A DNA stretch of 64,000 bases from Sphingobacteriales bacterium 39-19. Lineage in GTDB: Bacteria > Bacteroidota > Bacteroidia > Chitinophagales > Chitinophagaceae. The stretch's first letter is position 1, and the number at the start of each line of letters is the position of its first letter. Made by a program: the position numbers and the translations under genes. The DNA lies in NCBI GenBank assembly GCA_001898465.1, contig MKTX01000001.1, positions 62,001 to 126,000 of the forward strand. Reading direction: 5' to 3'. The notes beneath the pieces are model-generated. The model was not told where the DNA came from, ran no database searches, and saw only the letters and a list, made by a program, of their open reading frames with translations. Of this stretch, positions 18,053 to 25,960 are shown piece after piece.

Positions 18053-19219
18053 ATGCGCATTATTCCCATTACGGAAAAAGATAACGCCCTATTCATACAA
18101 GTAGCCCTAAGGCTTTATCAGCAAGACCCTCATTGGATACGCCCTTTAGATAAAGACATTAATGATGTTTTTAATAAAAACAAAAACAAAACATTTCGTT
18201 TTGGCGAAGTACAACGCTGGATATTACAAACGGATGCAGGTGAAAGCATTGGCCGGATCGCTGCTTTTGTAAATAAAAAATATAAAAATAAAAATGACGA
18301 TGGACCGGTGGGCGGCATAGGTTTTTTTGAATGCATCAATAACCAAAATGCCGCTAACCTTCTTTTTGATACTGCTAAAAACTGGCTGCAAAGCAGGAAC
18401 ATGCAGGCCATGGATGGCCCTATTAATTTTGGAGAAAGAGATCGCTGGTGGGGTTTGGTAACAGAGGGGTATAAGGAACCCTTATACTGTATGAATTATA
18501 ATCCTCCTTATTACGTTTCCTTATTTGAGGCATATGGGTTTAAATTATTTTATACTCAGGTATGCTATGGGAGAGACCCGCAGCAAGAAGTAACCGAAAA
18601 AATTATAAGCCGGCACAAAGAATATGCAAATAACCCCGACTTTTCATTTGAAATCCTCAAAAAAAATAAATTAGCCAAATATGCGGCAGATTTTGCAACG
18701 GTATATAATAAAGCCTGGGCAGGCCATGGAGGAATGAAACAAATGGCTGTTCCCCAGGCAATGAGTTTATTTAAAAGAATGAAACCCGTAATGGATCCCA
18801 AAATTGCCTGTTATGTGTATTATAAAAATGAGCCCATTGCTATTTTTTTAAACCTCCCCGATCTTAACCAGTATTTTAAATACATGAATGGCAAATTTGG
18901 TATTTTGCAAAAATTGTATTTTTTATATCTTCTAAATTTTAAACCTATCCATAAATTTACCGGCCTTGTTTTTGGTATTGTACCTGAATGGCAAGGCAAA
19001 GGAATTGATGCCTATTTAATATATGAATGTTCGCAAATATTACGCAGCCCACCCCGAAATTATACTGCCTACGAAATGCAATGGATTGGTGATTTTAACC
19101 CTAAAATGCTGAATGTAGCCGAAACACTGGGCGGCGTATGGGTCACCCGCAAGCTGGGTACTTATCGCTATCTTTTTGACCGGAAAAAATCATTTAAACG
19201 GCATCCTATATTAAATTGA
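18053..19219 (+). CDS. GNAT-like protein, 388 aa
   Basis: A soluble protein of GNAT fold common in Bacteroidota and usually annotated only as hypothetical or N-acetyltransferase. The first half has a GRIAAF strand (about residues 66-71) and AKNWLQSRNMQAMDGPINFG. The latter is a pattern I associate with two-domain GNAT proteins of the DUF/YghO-like kind. The second half has a cofactor-loop-like GIVPEWQGKGIDAYLIYE near residue 310, resembling the Q/RxxGxG/A acetyl-CoA loop. The substrate is unknown. It follows frr by 38 bp. The family call is moderate and the function open. Confidence 0.75.
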   Translation: MRIIPITEKDNALFIQVALRLYQQDPHWIRPLDKDINDVFNKNKNKTFRFGEVQRWILQTDAGESIGRIAAFVNKKYKNKNDDGPVGGIGFFECINNQNAANLLFDTAKNWLQSRNMQAMDGPINFGERDRWWGLVTEGYKEPLYCMNYNPPYYVSLFEAYGFKLFYTQVCYGRDPQQEVTEKIISRHKEYANNPDFSFEILKKNKLAKYAADFATVYNKAWAGHGGMKQMAVPQAMSLFKRMKPVMDPKIACYVYYKNEPIAIFLNLPDLNQYFKYMNGKFGILQKLYFLYLLNFKPIHKFTGLVFGIVPEWQGKGIDAYLIYECSQILRSPPRNYTAYEMQWIGDFNPKMLNVAETLGGVWVTRKLGTYRYLFDRKKSFKRHPILN

Positions 19220-19310
19220 TTTTTTTGGCGTTCTTTTCCAATTTTAGATTTTTTGAGTCCTCATTTTTCATAACTTCAAGTAAAATCAGCAGCAGGAGAA
19301 CATATATAAG

Positions 19311-21062
19311 ATGGATAAATTTATTGTTTCGGCACGTAAGTACAGGCCCCAAAATTTTAGTACAGTAGTAGGCCAGCAACATATTACTACTACTTTAAAA
19401 AATGCAATTGTAAATAATCAATTGGCACATGCCTTTTTATTTTGTGGCCCCCGGGGTGTGGGTAAAACCACTTGTGCCCGTATTTTGGCAAAAACCATTA
19501 ATTGCGAACATAAAACAAAAGACGGCGAAGCCTGTAATGTATGTAATAGTTGTATTTCGTTTGATAATGGTACTTCCTTAAACATACATGAACTGGATGC
19601 TGCCAGTAATAATTCGGTAGATGATATACGAACCCTGGTAGACCAGGTAAGGTTTGCCCCGCAGGCGGGAGATTATAAAGTATATATTGTAGATGAAGTA
19701 CACATGCTGAGTTCCGCAGCTTTTAATGCATTTTTAAAAACGCTGGAAGAGCCCCCGCCTTTTGCCATATTTATTTTAGCTACTACTGAAAAACACAAAA
19801 TCATTCCTACAATCCTGAGCCGATGCCAGATCTTTGATTTTAAACGCATCAGTACCCAGGATACAGTAGATCATTTACAGGAAATTTGTGATAAAGAAAA
19901 CATACAGGCAGAACCGGCAGCCCTGCATATGATTGCCCAAAAAAGCGAGGGCTGTATGCGTGATTCTTTAAGCATACTGGACAAAATTGTAAGTTTCACA
20001 GGCGGCCATATCACCTATACCAATACGCTGGAACACCTGAATATTTTAGATGAAGATTATTTTTTCACCCTGCTGGATAATATGCAAAAACAACAACTGA
20101 GCGATGCGCTTGTATTGTTTGACAGTATTATTCAAAAGGGATTTGAAGCCGATACTTTTTTAGAAGGATTTGCGGAATTCATTAGAAACCTGATGGTGAG
20201 CAAAGACCCCAAGTCTGTAGCGCTGCTGGATGTAGCTGATAATTTTAAAGCCCGGTATCTTAAACTGGCACAGGAAGTGCTTACCGGCTGGATGGTTGCT
20301 GCATTAAATATTCTTTCTGATGCTTCGGTGGGGTATAAACAAGCCCGCAATAAAAAATTATTTGTAGAACTGGCGCTTATAAAACTTTGCTACCTGCAGC
20401 AGGCAATTGAAATTTCCCAATCGGGGGAAGTTAAAAAAAAAATAACGGCAACCCATAAGGCTGTTCAATTTAAAAGCTTAGTTCCTTTTAAAATGAAAGA
20501 ACCGGAAGCCATTTCCAAAAAAGAAACTGAATTACCCGCTGCCCGCTTAATGGTGCAGGAAGAACCTGCCCCTTCCATTGTTGCCACATCCGAAGTGATT
20601 CATGCAGAATCGTCAAAAGGAGGCAGCACGCTCAAGGGAATTAAAGAAAAAATAAAGCAACAGCGGCTTCATACACAACAAAAGCCAATAGCCCTTAACC
20701 CTGAAGTATTGCAAAATGTATGGAATGAGTTTACGCAAAAACTTTCGGAAGCAAAAAACCATTCTGCTGCTTCTAATTTTAAATCGGCTCAGTTAACTAT
20801 TGATGATGAAGCCCATTTTAATATTATTTGTAACAGTGCCTTACAACAAAAGTTTATTGAAAAGGAAAGGCCGGAACTAATAGATTTTTTACAAAAGTCG
20901 TTCAATAATAACAGCCTGTCTTATACCTGTGTTTTACAGGAATTAGAAACCGACGAAGAGGAAGAGAAAACACTTACCAAAAAACAGCAATACCAATTAT
21001 TAGCCACACAATACCCCCAAATCAGGCTGCTAAAAGAAAAATTGAAATTAGATTTAGAGTGA
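19311..21062 (+). CDS. dnaX: DNA polymerase III subunit tau/gamma
   Basis: The clamp-loader ATPase and polymerase organiser, 583 aa. Visible are Walker A GPRGVGKT (46-53), the zinc site C65, C75, C78, C81, Walker B DEVHML, the SRC motif (LSRCQIFDF) and domains II-III up to about residue 370. After this comes a linker and a C-terminal tau-like part (residues about 460-583, e.g. LNPEVLQNVWNEFTQKL). An uninterrupted A10 run sits at codons 375-378, exactly at the end of domain III. Gaining one A, or slipping back one base, gives a stop after 382 residues; losing one A gives a stop after 377. A short gamma-like product is therefore plausible (see finding). Confidence 0.95.
   Translation: MDKFIVSARKYRPQNFSTVVGQQHITTTLKNAIVNNQLAHAFLFCGPRGVGKTTCARILAKTINCEHKTKDGEACNVCNSCISFDNGTSLNIHELDAASNNSVDDIRTLVDQVRFAPQAGDYKVYIVDEVHMLSSAAFNAFLKTLEEPPPFAIFILATTEKHKIIPTILSRCQIFDFKRISTQDTVDHLQEICDKENIQAEPAALHMIAQKSEGCMRDSLSILDKIVSFTGGHITYTNTLEHLNILDEDYFFTLLDNMQKQQLSDALVLFDSIIQKGFEADTFLEGFAEFIRNLMVSKDPKSVALLDVADNFKARYLKLAQEVLTGWMVAALNILSDASVGYKQARNKKLFVELALIKLCYLQQAIEISQSGEVKKKITATHKAVQFKSLVPFKMKEPEAISKKETELPAARLMVQEEPAPSIVATSEVIHAESSKGGSTLKGIKEKIKQQRLHTQQKPIALNPEVLQNVWNEFTQKLSEAKNHSAASNFKSAQLTIDDEAHFNIICNSALQQKFIEKERPELIDFLQKSFNNNSLSYTCVLQELETDEEEEKTLTKKQQYQLLATQYPQIRLLKEKLKLDLE
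20433..20442 (+). other. A10 slippery tract in dnaX
   Basis: Ten adenines code for K375-K376-K377 and the first base of codon 378, preceded by purine-rich GGGGGAAGTT. The frame reached by re-reading or inserting one base meets TAA at 20456-20458. The frame reached by losing one meets TAA at 20443-20445. It resembles the transcriptional slippage site known in Thermus dnaX. Confidence 0.6.
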
Positions 21063-21088
21063 GTTTTAGAGTTGCAAAGGGCAATGAA

Positions 21089-21105
21089 GCTGAAATGTGC
21101 GACGC
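21089..21105 (+). repeat. Partial copy of an intergenic GTGCGACGC element
   Basis: GCTGAAATGTGCGACGC matches 15 of 17 bases of the minus strand at 37497-37481. It lies in the 185-bp dnaX to pdhC spacer, which is otherwise without a recognisable gene and has only weak hairpins (for example GGGCA/TGCCC at 21184-21199). Confidence 0.4.
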
Positions 21106-21247
21106 CAATACCGCCCAACCGGGGCTCAAAAGCCGGTAACACAAAAATAAAGCGTGACTTACCTCTATTTACTCCGGGTGAGAGGGCATAAAATTGCCCG
21201 TTTTGCATTAATTTCGGGCTTCAATACAATAATGAATCTTTAAGGAT

Positions 21248-22861
21248 ATGGCAGAAGTAATAAGAATGCCCCGGTTGAGCGATACCATGACCGAAGGCAA
21301 AATAGTGAGTTGGAATAAAAAAGTGGGCGACAAAGTAAAAAGTGGCGATACATTGGCAGAAGTAGAAACCGATAAAGCCACCATGGAATTAGAAAGTTAT
21401 AATGACGGCATTCTTTTACATATAAATGTAGAAGCCGGTAAAGCGGCCCCCGTAGATGGGGTAGTGGCCGTAATTGGTAAAGAAGGAGAAGATTTTAAAC
21501 CGGCTTTACACGCCGCAGCTGATAAGCAGGCTGAACCTGCCCCGGCATCCGCACCCCCGGAACAAAAAGAAAATCATCCGGGCGAATCGAAAGCCATTTC
21601 TCTGCCAGAGGGCGCAAAAGAAATCAGGATGCCCTTATTGAGCGATACCATGACGGAAGGAAAAATTGTGAGCTGGAATAAAAAAGTGGGCGACAAAGTG
21701 AAAAGTGATGATGTGCTGGCAGAAGTGGAAACCGATAAAGCCACTATGGAAATTGTAGGCTATGAAGAAGGCACCCTTTTATACATTGGCGTAGAAGCCG
21801 GGCAGGCAGCAAAAATAAATGAAGTAATTGCCATTGTAGGAAAACCGGGTACTGATGTAAGCGCTTTTGTTGCCGCAGAAAAAAGCGGAGCCAACAAACA
21901 GGCGCCAACTGAAAATAAAAATGAACAAAAATCAACTCCGGCCCCTGCCCAAACAGAACCCACACAAAATACCGAAACTGTGAATGGCCGTATAAAAGCC
22001 TCTCCCCTGGCAAAAAAATTAGCCCACGAAAAAGGGATAGACCTGAGTAAAATAAATGGGAGTGGTGATGGCGGCAGAATTACGAAAAGAGATATTGACA
22101 GTTATATGCCTGCTGCTGCACCTGCCGCCAAAGAAACTACTGCGGCATTAGCCGTTCCGCAATTTGGTGAGCAAGGCAGGGAAGGATATACAGATATTGA
22201 AAATTCGCAAATGCGAAAAACAATTGCACGCCGCCTGGGTGAAAGCAAATTCAGCGCTCCTCATTTTTACCTTACTATGGAGATCAATATGGATAATGCC
22301 ATGAACTCCCGTACCGCAATCAATGAAATAAGCCCTGTAAAAATTTCATTTAATGATATCATAATAAAAGCTGTTGCCATGGCATTGCGCCAGCACCCTG
22401 CCGTAAATAGTAGCTGGATGGGCGATTTTATTCGTCAGAATCACCATATTCATATCGGATCGGCAGTGGCAGTACCCGAAGGGCTGATCGTACCTGTAAT
22501 CCGTTTTGCCGATCAAAAATCTCTGGCACAAATTGCCACCGAAGCCAAAGAACTATATACCAAAGCCAAAGAAAAAAAATTACAGCCAAACGAATTTTCA
22601 GGAAATACATTTACCATTTCTAACCTGGGCATGATGGATATTGAAGAATTTACTGCCATCATCAATCCTCCTGATAGCGCCATACTTGCAGTAGGCCGCA
22701 TTAAGGAAACGCTTGTAAAAAAAGGAGACAGTATTGATGTAACCCATGTTATGAAAGTTACGATGAGCTGCGACCACCGAAGTGTGGATGGCGCTGTAGG
22801 CGCCGCTTTTTTACAAACCCTAAAGCGCTTTATAGAAAACCCGGTTACCATGCTGGTTTAA
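21248..22861 (+). CDS. pdhC: Pyruvate dehydrogenase E2, dihydrolipoyl acetyltransferase
   Basis: The 537-aa core subunit of the pyruvate dehydrogenase complex transfers acetyl groups from lipoyl to CoA. It has two lipoyl domains, residues 1-80 and 125-205, with lipoylated lysines K43 and K164 in ETDKATME. Pro/Ala-rich linkers follow, then an E3-binding domain at about 250-285 (ASPLAKKLAHEKGIDLSKI, GRITKRDI). The catalytic domain is at about 310-537, with HRSVDG (H510, D514). The two lipoyl domains are nearly identical over their first 45 residues, suggesting a recent internal duplication or gene conversion. E1 and E3 genes are not adjacent. A strong terminator follows. Confidence 0.95.
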   Translation: MAEVIRMPRLSDTMTEGKIVSWNKKVGDKVKSGDTLAEVETDKATMELESYNDGILLHINVEAGKAAPVDGVVAVIGKEGEDFKPALHAAADKQAEPAPASAPPEQKENHPGESKAISLPEGAKEIRMPLLSDTMTEGKIVSWNKKVGDKVKSDDVLAEVETDKATMEIVGYEEGTLLYIGVEAGQAAKINEVIAIVGKPGTDVSAFVAAEKSGANKQAPTENKNEQKSTPAPAQTEPTQNTETVNGRIKASPLAKKLAHEKGIDLSKINGSGDGGRITKRDIDSYMPAAAPAAKETTAALAVPQFGEQGREGYTDIENSQMRKTIARRLGESKFSAPHFYLTMEINMDNAMNSRTAINEISPVKISFNDIIIKAVAMALRQHPAVNSSWMGDFIRQNHHIHIGSAVAVPEGLIVPVIRFADQKSLAQIATEAKELYTKAKEKKLQPNEFSGNTFTISNLGMMDIEEFTAIINPPDSAILAVGRIKETLVKKGDSIDVTHVMKVTMSCDHRSVDGAVGAAFLQTLKRFIENPVTMLV

Positions 22862-22875
22862 ATTTTTACATAAAC

Positions 22876-22913
22876 AAAAAAAGCGTTTGCGATAGCTCGC
22901 AAACGCTTTTTTT
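22876..22913 (+). terminator. Intrinsic terminator of pdhC
   Basis: The 10-bp perfect stem GCGTTTGCGA/TCGCAAACGC (22883-22892 with 22897-22906) is extended by seven A-T pairs, with a 4-nt loop and a T7 run. Confidence 0.92.
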
Positions 22914-23060
22914 ATGAATTGTAACAAACTCATGCATTGCCATTAGATTATATATACCGGCAATGGATTGCTTTACAATCATGTTGCAAAAAATAAATGT
23001 TGCTCAGCATTGAATTTTCAATTATTTTTGAAATTTTAGAAATATAATTTAACTTAGTAT

Positions 23061-23567
23061 ATGCAATTAGCAGAAGCAAAAAAGAAATTTATAAATAGCT
23101 GGGGGGCATTGGGTACGCACTGGGGCATTAACCGTACCATGGCACAAATTCATGCCTTGCTCCTGGTAAACCCGTACCCCCTTACGCAGGATGATATTAT
23201 GGAGCAACTCCATATTAGCCGTGGGAATGTAAATATGAATGTGCGTGACCTGGTAAGCTGGGGGCTGGTAGAACGCAAGATAATTTCCGGAGAAAGAAAA
23301 GAACATTTTGTAGCCGATAAAGATATTTGGAAAGTAGCCACTCAAATAATTAAAGAAAGAAAAAAACGGGAACTTGAGCCGATGCTTAAATTGTTATCGC
23401 AACTGGAAATCCTGGATGAGGATAAAAAAAATAAAGAAGTAAAACAATTTAAAGATATGGTAGGAGAAATTCAAAAATTAGGTACCCAGGTAGATAAGAT
23501 TTTAGACCTATTGATAAAATCGGAATCAAATTGGCTGAGTAGCAGTTTGCTGAAATTAATTAAATAA
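23061..23567 (+). CDS. GbsR/MarR-family transcriptional regulator
   Basis: This 168-aa winged-helix regulator has an HTH at about residues 40-75: YPLTQDDIMEQLHISRGNVNMNVRDLVSWGLVERK, the conserved pattern of the GbsR/CtsR-like MarR group. The wing follows with GERKEHF. The C-terminal third is a long charged helix, probably for dimerisation. It is preceded by a 150-bp AT-rich spacer after the pdhC terminator and is not tightly linked to the epimerase gene 82 bp downstream. In other bacteria relatives control osmoprotectant or membrane-related genes; the target here is unknown. Confidence 0.85.
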   Translation: MQLAEAKKKFINSWGALGTHWGINRTMAQIHALLLVNPYPLTQDDIMEQLHISRGNVNMNVRDLVSWGLVERKIISGERKEHFVADKDIWKVATQIIKERKKRELEPMLKLLSQLEILDEDKKNKEVKQFKDMVGEIQKLGTQVDKILDLLIKSESNWLSSSLLKLIK

Positions 23568-23649
23568 TGGCGGTGCCTATTCATTTCCGCAAGAAAGCCG
23601 GTAAACCCCTACCCTTTCAGGGGCGCCGTATCATTACAAAAATCTTTAC

Positions 23650-24621
23650 ATGAAACAAGAAAAAATCATCCTGGCCGGAGGATCGGGATTTATTGGCCAA
23701 AGTATTGCAAATTATTTTTGTGATGAAAACCATATAATCATTCTCAGCCGGCATGCGGATGGAGAAAAAACAAACCGGGTAGGTTCACAGGATCCTTTAC
23801 CCAATACCCGTAGTGTATATTGGAATGGTAAAGAAGCCGGCTCCTGGTCAAAGGAATTAGAAGGGGCAAGCCTGGTTATAAACCTGGCGGGCAAAACCAT
23901 TAACTGCCGGTACACCGAAAAAAATAAAAAAGAAATATTAGAAAGCCGTGTACAGGCCACACAGGCCATTGGGGAAGCCATAAAACAATGTAAAATTCCT
24001 CCAAAACTTTGGATAAACGCATCTGCTGCTACCCTCTATGCAAATGCCGAAATACATCCTAAGGATGAATATGAAAAAGAATATGGAAATGATTTTGCAG
24101 CCCGGGTATGTAAAGAATGGGAAGCCGCCTTCTTTGCGCAGGCAACCCCTAACACCCGTAAAATTGCCATGCGCCAGGGACTCGCATTAGGCAAAGGAGG
24201 ATTGCTTGCACCCTATTTGAATCTTGTGAAACTGGGATTGGGTGGTACCCAGGGAAATGGAAGACAAATGTATTCCTGGATTCATATAGAAGATTGTAAC
24301 CGCATTATTGAATGGCTTTTTAAAGAAAAAGAAGTAGAAGGACCTATTAATTTTTGCAGCCCGTTCCCGGTAAGCAATAAAATATTCATGCAGGCATTAA
24401 GAAATGCAACCGGGAACTCCATTGGCTTACCTGCCTATGCATGGATGATTAAAATAGGCAGCTATTTAATTGGTACAGAACCGGAACTGGCACTCAACAG
24501 CAGGTGGGTACTGCCCACACGGCTTATTGAAATGGGCTTCCGGTTTAAATACCCCTATATTGAGGAGGCATTTAATAATATTATAAAACAATATCCCAAA
24601 AAAGCATATCGCCTGTTTTAA
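23650..24621 (+). CDS. NAD(P)-dependent epimerase of the TIGR01777/SDR39U1 family
   Basis: A 323-aa extended short-chain dehydrogenase with the N-terminal Rossmann glycine motif GGSGFIG (residues 9-15). Family-specific parts are NLAGKTINCRY, the INASAATLY strand with the expected active-site region, WEAAF, RQGLALGKGGLLAPYL and a SWIHIEDC motif. Members are common but their substrate is uncertain. It starts a tight three-gene unit: one base separates it from the DCC gene, and a CoA-binding gene follows. All three probably share one transcript. Confidence 0.9.
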   Translation: MKQEKIILAGGSGFIGQSIANYFCDENHIIILSRHADGEKTNRVGSQDPLPNTRSVYWNGKEAGSWSKELEGASLVINLAGKTINCRYTEKNKKEILESRVQATQAIGEAIKQCKIPPKLWINASAATLYANAEIHPKDEYEKEYGNDFAARVCKEWEAAFFAQATPNTRKIAMRQGLALGKGGLLAPYLNLVKLGLGGTQGNGRQMYSWIHIEDCNRIIEWLFKEKEVEGPINFCSPFPVSNKIFMQALRNATGNSIGLPAYAWMIKIGSYLIGTEPELALNSRWVLPTRLIEMGFRFKYPYIEEAFNNIIKQYPKKAYRLF

Positions 24622-24622
24622 A

Positions 24623-25033
24623 ATGATTCAAGAAAAACACCCCATCATTTACTTTGATGGTATTTGTAATTTGTGTAACCATGCCGTACAGTTCGTAATA
24701 CGCCACGACCCAACAGCGATATTTAAATTTGCTTCTTTACAATCCGTAAAAGGGCAAAAATTATTAGCTACCCTGCCCTGTAAGCCTGGAGTGGCAAATA
24801 GTTTCTTACTGGAAGAAAATGGAAAAATATATTCAAAATCTACCGCAGCCCTACGAGTTGCAAAAAAATTATCAGGCCCGGTAAAATGGATATATGGCTT
24901 TATTATTGTACCTTCTTTTATAAGAGATGGCATTTATTCATTCATCTCCCAAAAGAGATATCAATGGTTTGGTAAAAGAGAGAGCTGTATGGTACCGGGC
25001 CCCGAAATAAATAACCGGTTTTTAAATGATTAA
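24623..25033 (+). CDS. DCC-family thiol-disulfide oxidoreductase (DUF393)
   Basis: A 136-aa small protein beginning IIYFDGICNLCNHAV, the DxxCxxC signature (D12, C15, C18) that names the DCC family, predicted to have a thioredoxin-like fold. Other family stretches are KFASLQSVKGQKLL, STAALRVAKKL and the C-terminal YGFIIVPSFIRDGIYSFISQKRY. Members are presumed redox proteins without a known substrate. It lies between the epimerase (1 bp) and the CoA-binding gene (3 bp), an association often seen and probably functional. Confidence 0.92.
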   Translation: MIQEKHPIIYFDGICNLCNHAVQFVIRHDPTAIFKFASLQSVKGQKLLATLPCKPGVANSFLLEENGKIYSKSTAALRVAKKLSGPVKWIYGFIIVPSFIRDGIYSFISQKRYQWFGKRESCMVPGPEINNRFLND

Positions 25034-25036
25034 CAC

Positions 25037-25402
25037 ATGCAACAAAAGAAAACACTCATCCTTGGCGCTTCAGAAAATCCCGAAAGATACAGTTACCTGG
25101 CGCTGCAAAAATTAAAATCCCATCATCATCCCGTACTGGCAATTGGCCGGAGAAAAGCTACGGTTAACGATATTGAAATTGTAACAAATATGCCCCACAT
25201 TACAGATGTTCACACAGTAACTTTATACCTGAATCCCAAAAACCAGGAACCTTATTACGACTATATTTTATCGCTTAAGCCTCATCGCATCATCTTTAAT
25301 CCCGGAACTGAGAATGATACACTAGAAGCCCTGGCCAGGGCTAAAGGCATTCAAACACAGCAAGCATGCACCCTGGTACTACTGAGTACCGGGCAATACT
25401 AA
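25037..25402 (+). CDS. CoA-binding protein (YccU-like)
   Basis: A 121-aa stand-alone CoA-binding Rossmann domain (PF13380 type). It starts with the nucleotide-binding ILGASENPERYSYLALQKL and has HHPVLAIGRR and the HRIIFNPGTEN loop. The related E. coli protein is YccU. Members bind CoA but have no proven reaction. Last gene of the epimerase-DCC unit. Confidence 0.88.
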   Translation: MQQKKTLILGASENPERYSYLALQKLKSHHHPVLAIGRRKATVNDIEIVTNMPHITDVHTVTLYLNPKNQEPYYDYILSLKPHRIIFNPGTENDTLEALARAKGIQTQQACTLVLLSTGQY

Positions 25403-25488
25403 ATTTATTCTGCTTTACATACTAAAATAACTGCTATAAGCGTTTCATGAGGTAAGATACCCCTATGTATCTTAAAAAACCAATAGAC

Positions 25489-25938
25489 ATGAAACCATTT
25501 AGTAAATCCTTACTGGGCTTACTGCTGTGCTGTATTGCAATTTCAGCAACTGCCCAAAATAATCCCGTGAAACCTGCTCAGTTTGCAGGCCTTCCACAAA
25601 CCATACAGGTAAATAAAGCAATTCTTGCTGAAGCATTAAATAATCAATCAGGCCGGTTGGTACAAATTGATTTTGGCAATGGCCTAAAGTTTAAAGGTAC
25701 CGTAACCAGTAATGTTCAGCGTTACGCCAATCTTCAAATAATCATCATTCAATCTATTGATAACCCTAACCAGGTTTTACAGATTTCCATGATCACTCAT
25801 CCGGATCATACCATACGGTATTCAGGCCGCATTATAAACCCGCAGGCAAGTGATGGATATGAATTAAAATCAAATGCGGGCATGTATGAACTGGTAAAAT
25901 TTGAAACAGACCGGGTTTTACAAGACTGTCATTTTTAA
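25489..25938 (+). CDS. Secreted protein of unknown function, 149 aa
   Basis: The protein begins with a type I signal peptide (MKPFSKSLLGLLLCCIAISATAQ; cleavage after about residue 23). This makes ATG 25489 a better start than the in-frame ATG 24 bases upstream. The mature part is small and beta-rich (LVQIDFGNGLKFKGTVTSN, LQISMITHPDHTIRYSGRI) and has no motif I recognise. It precedes the metalloprotease-like gene by 22 bp in the same direction, so the two are probably co-expressed and the protein may be a partner or inhibitor of the protease (inference). Confidence 0.75.
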   Translation: MKPFSKSLLGLLLCCIAISATAQNNPVKPAQFAGLPQTIQVNKAILAEALNNQSGRLVQIDFGNGLKFKGTVTSNVQRYANLQIIIIQSIDNPNQVLQISMITHPDHTIRYSGRIINPQASDGYELKSNAGMYELVKFETDRVLQDCHF

Positions 25939-25960
25939 TATCCCTGATAAATGATTTACA

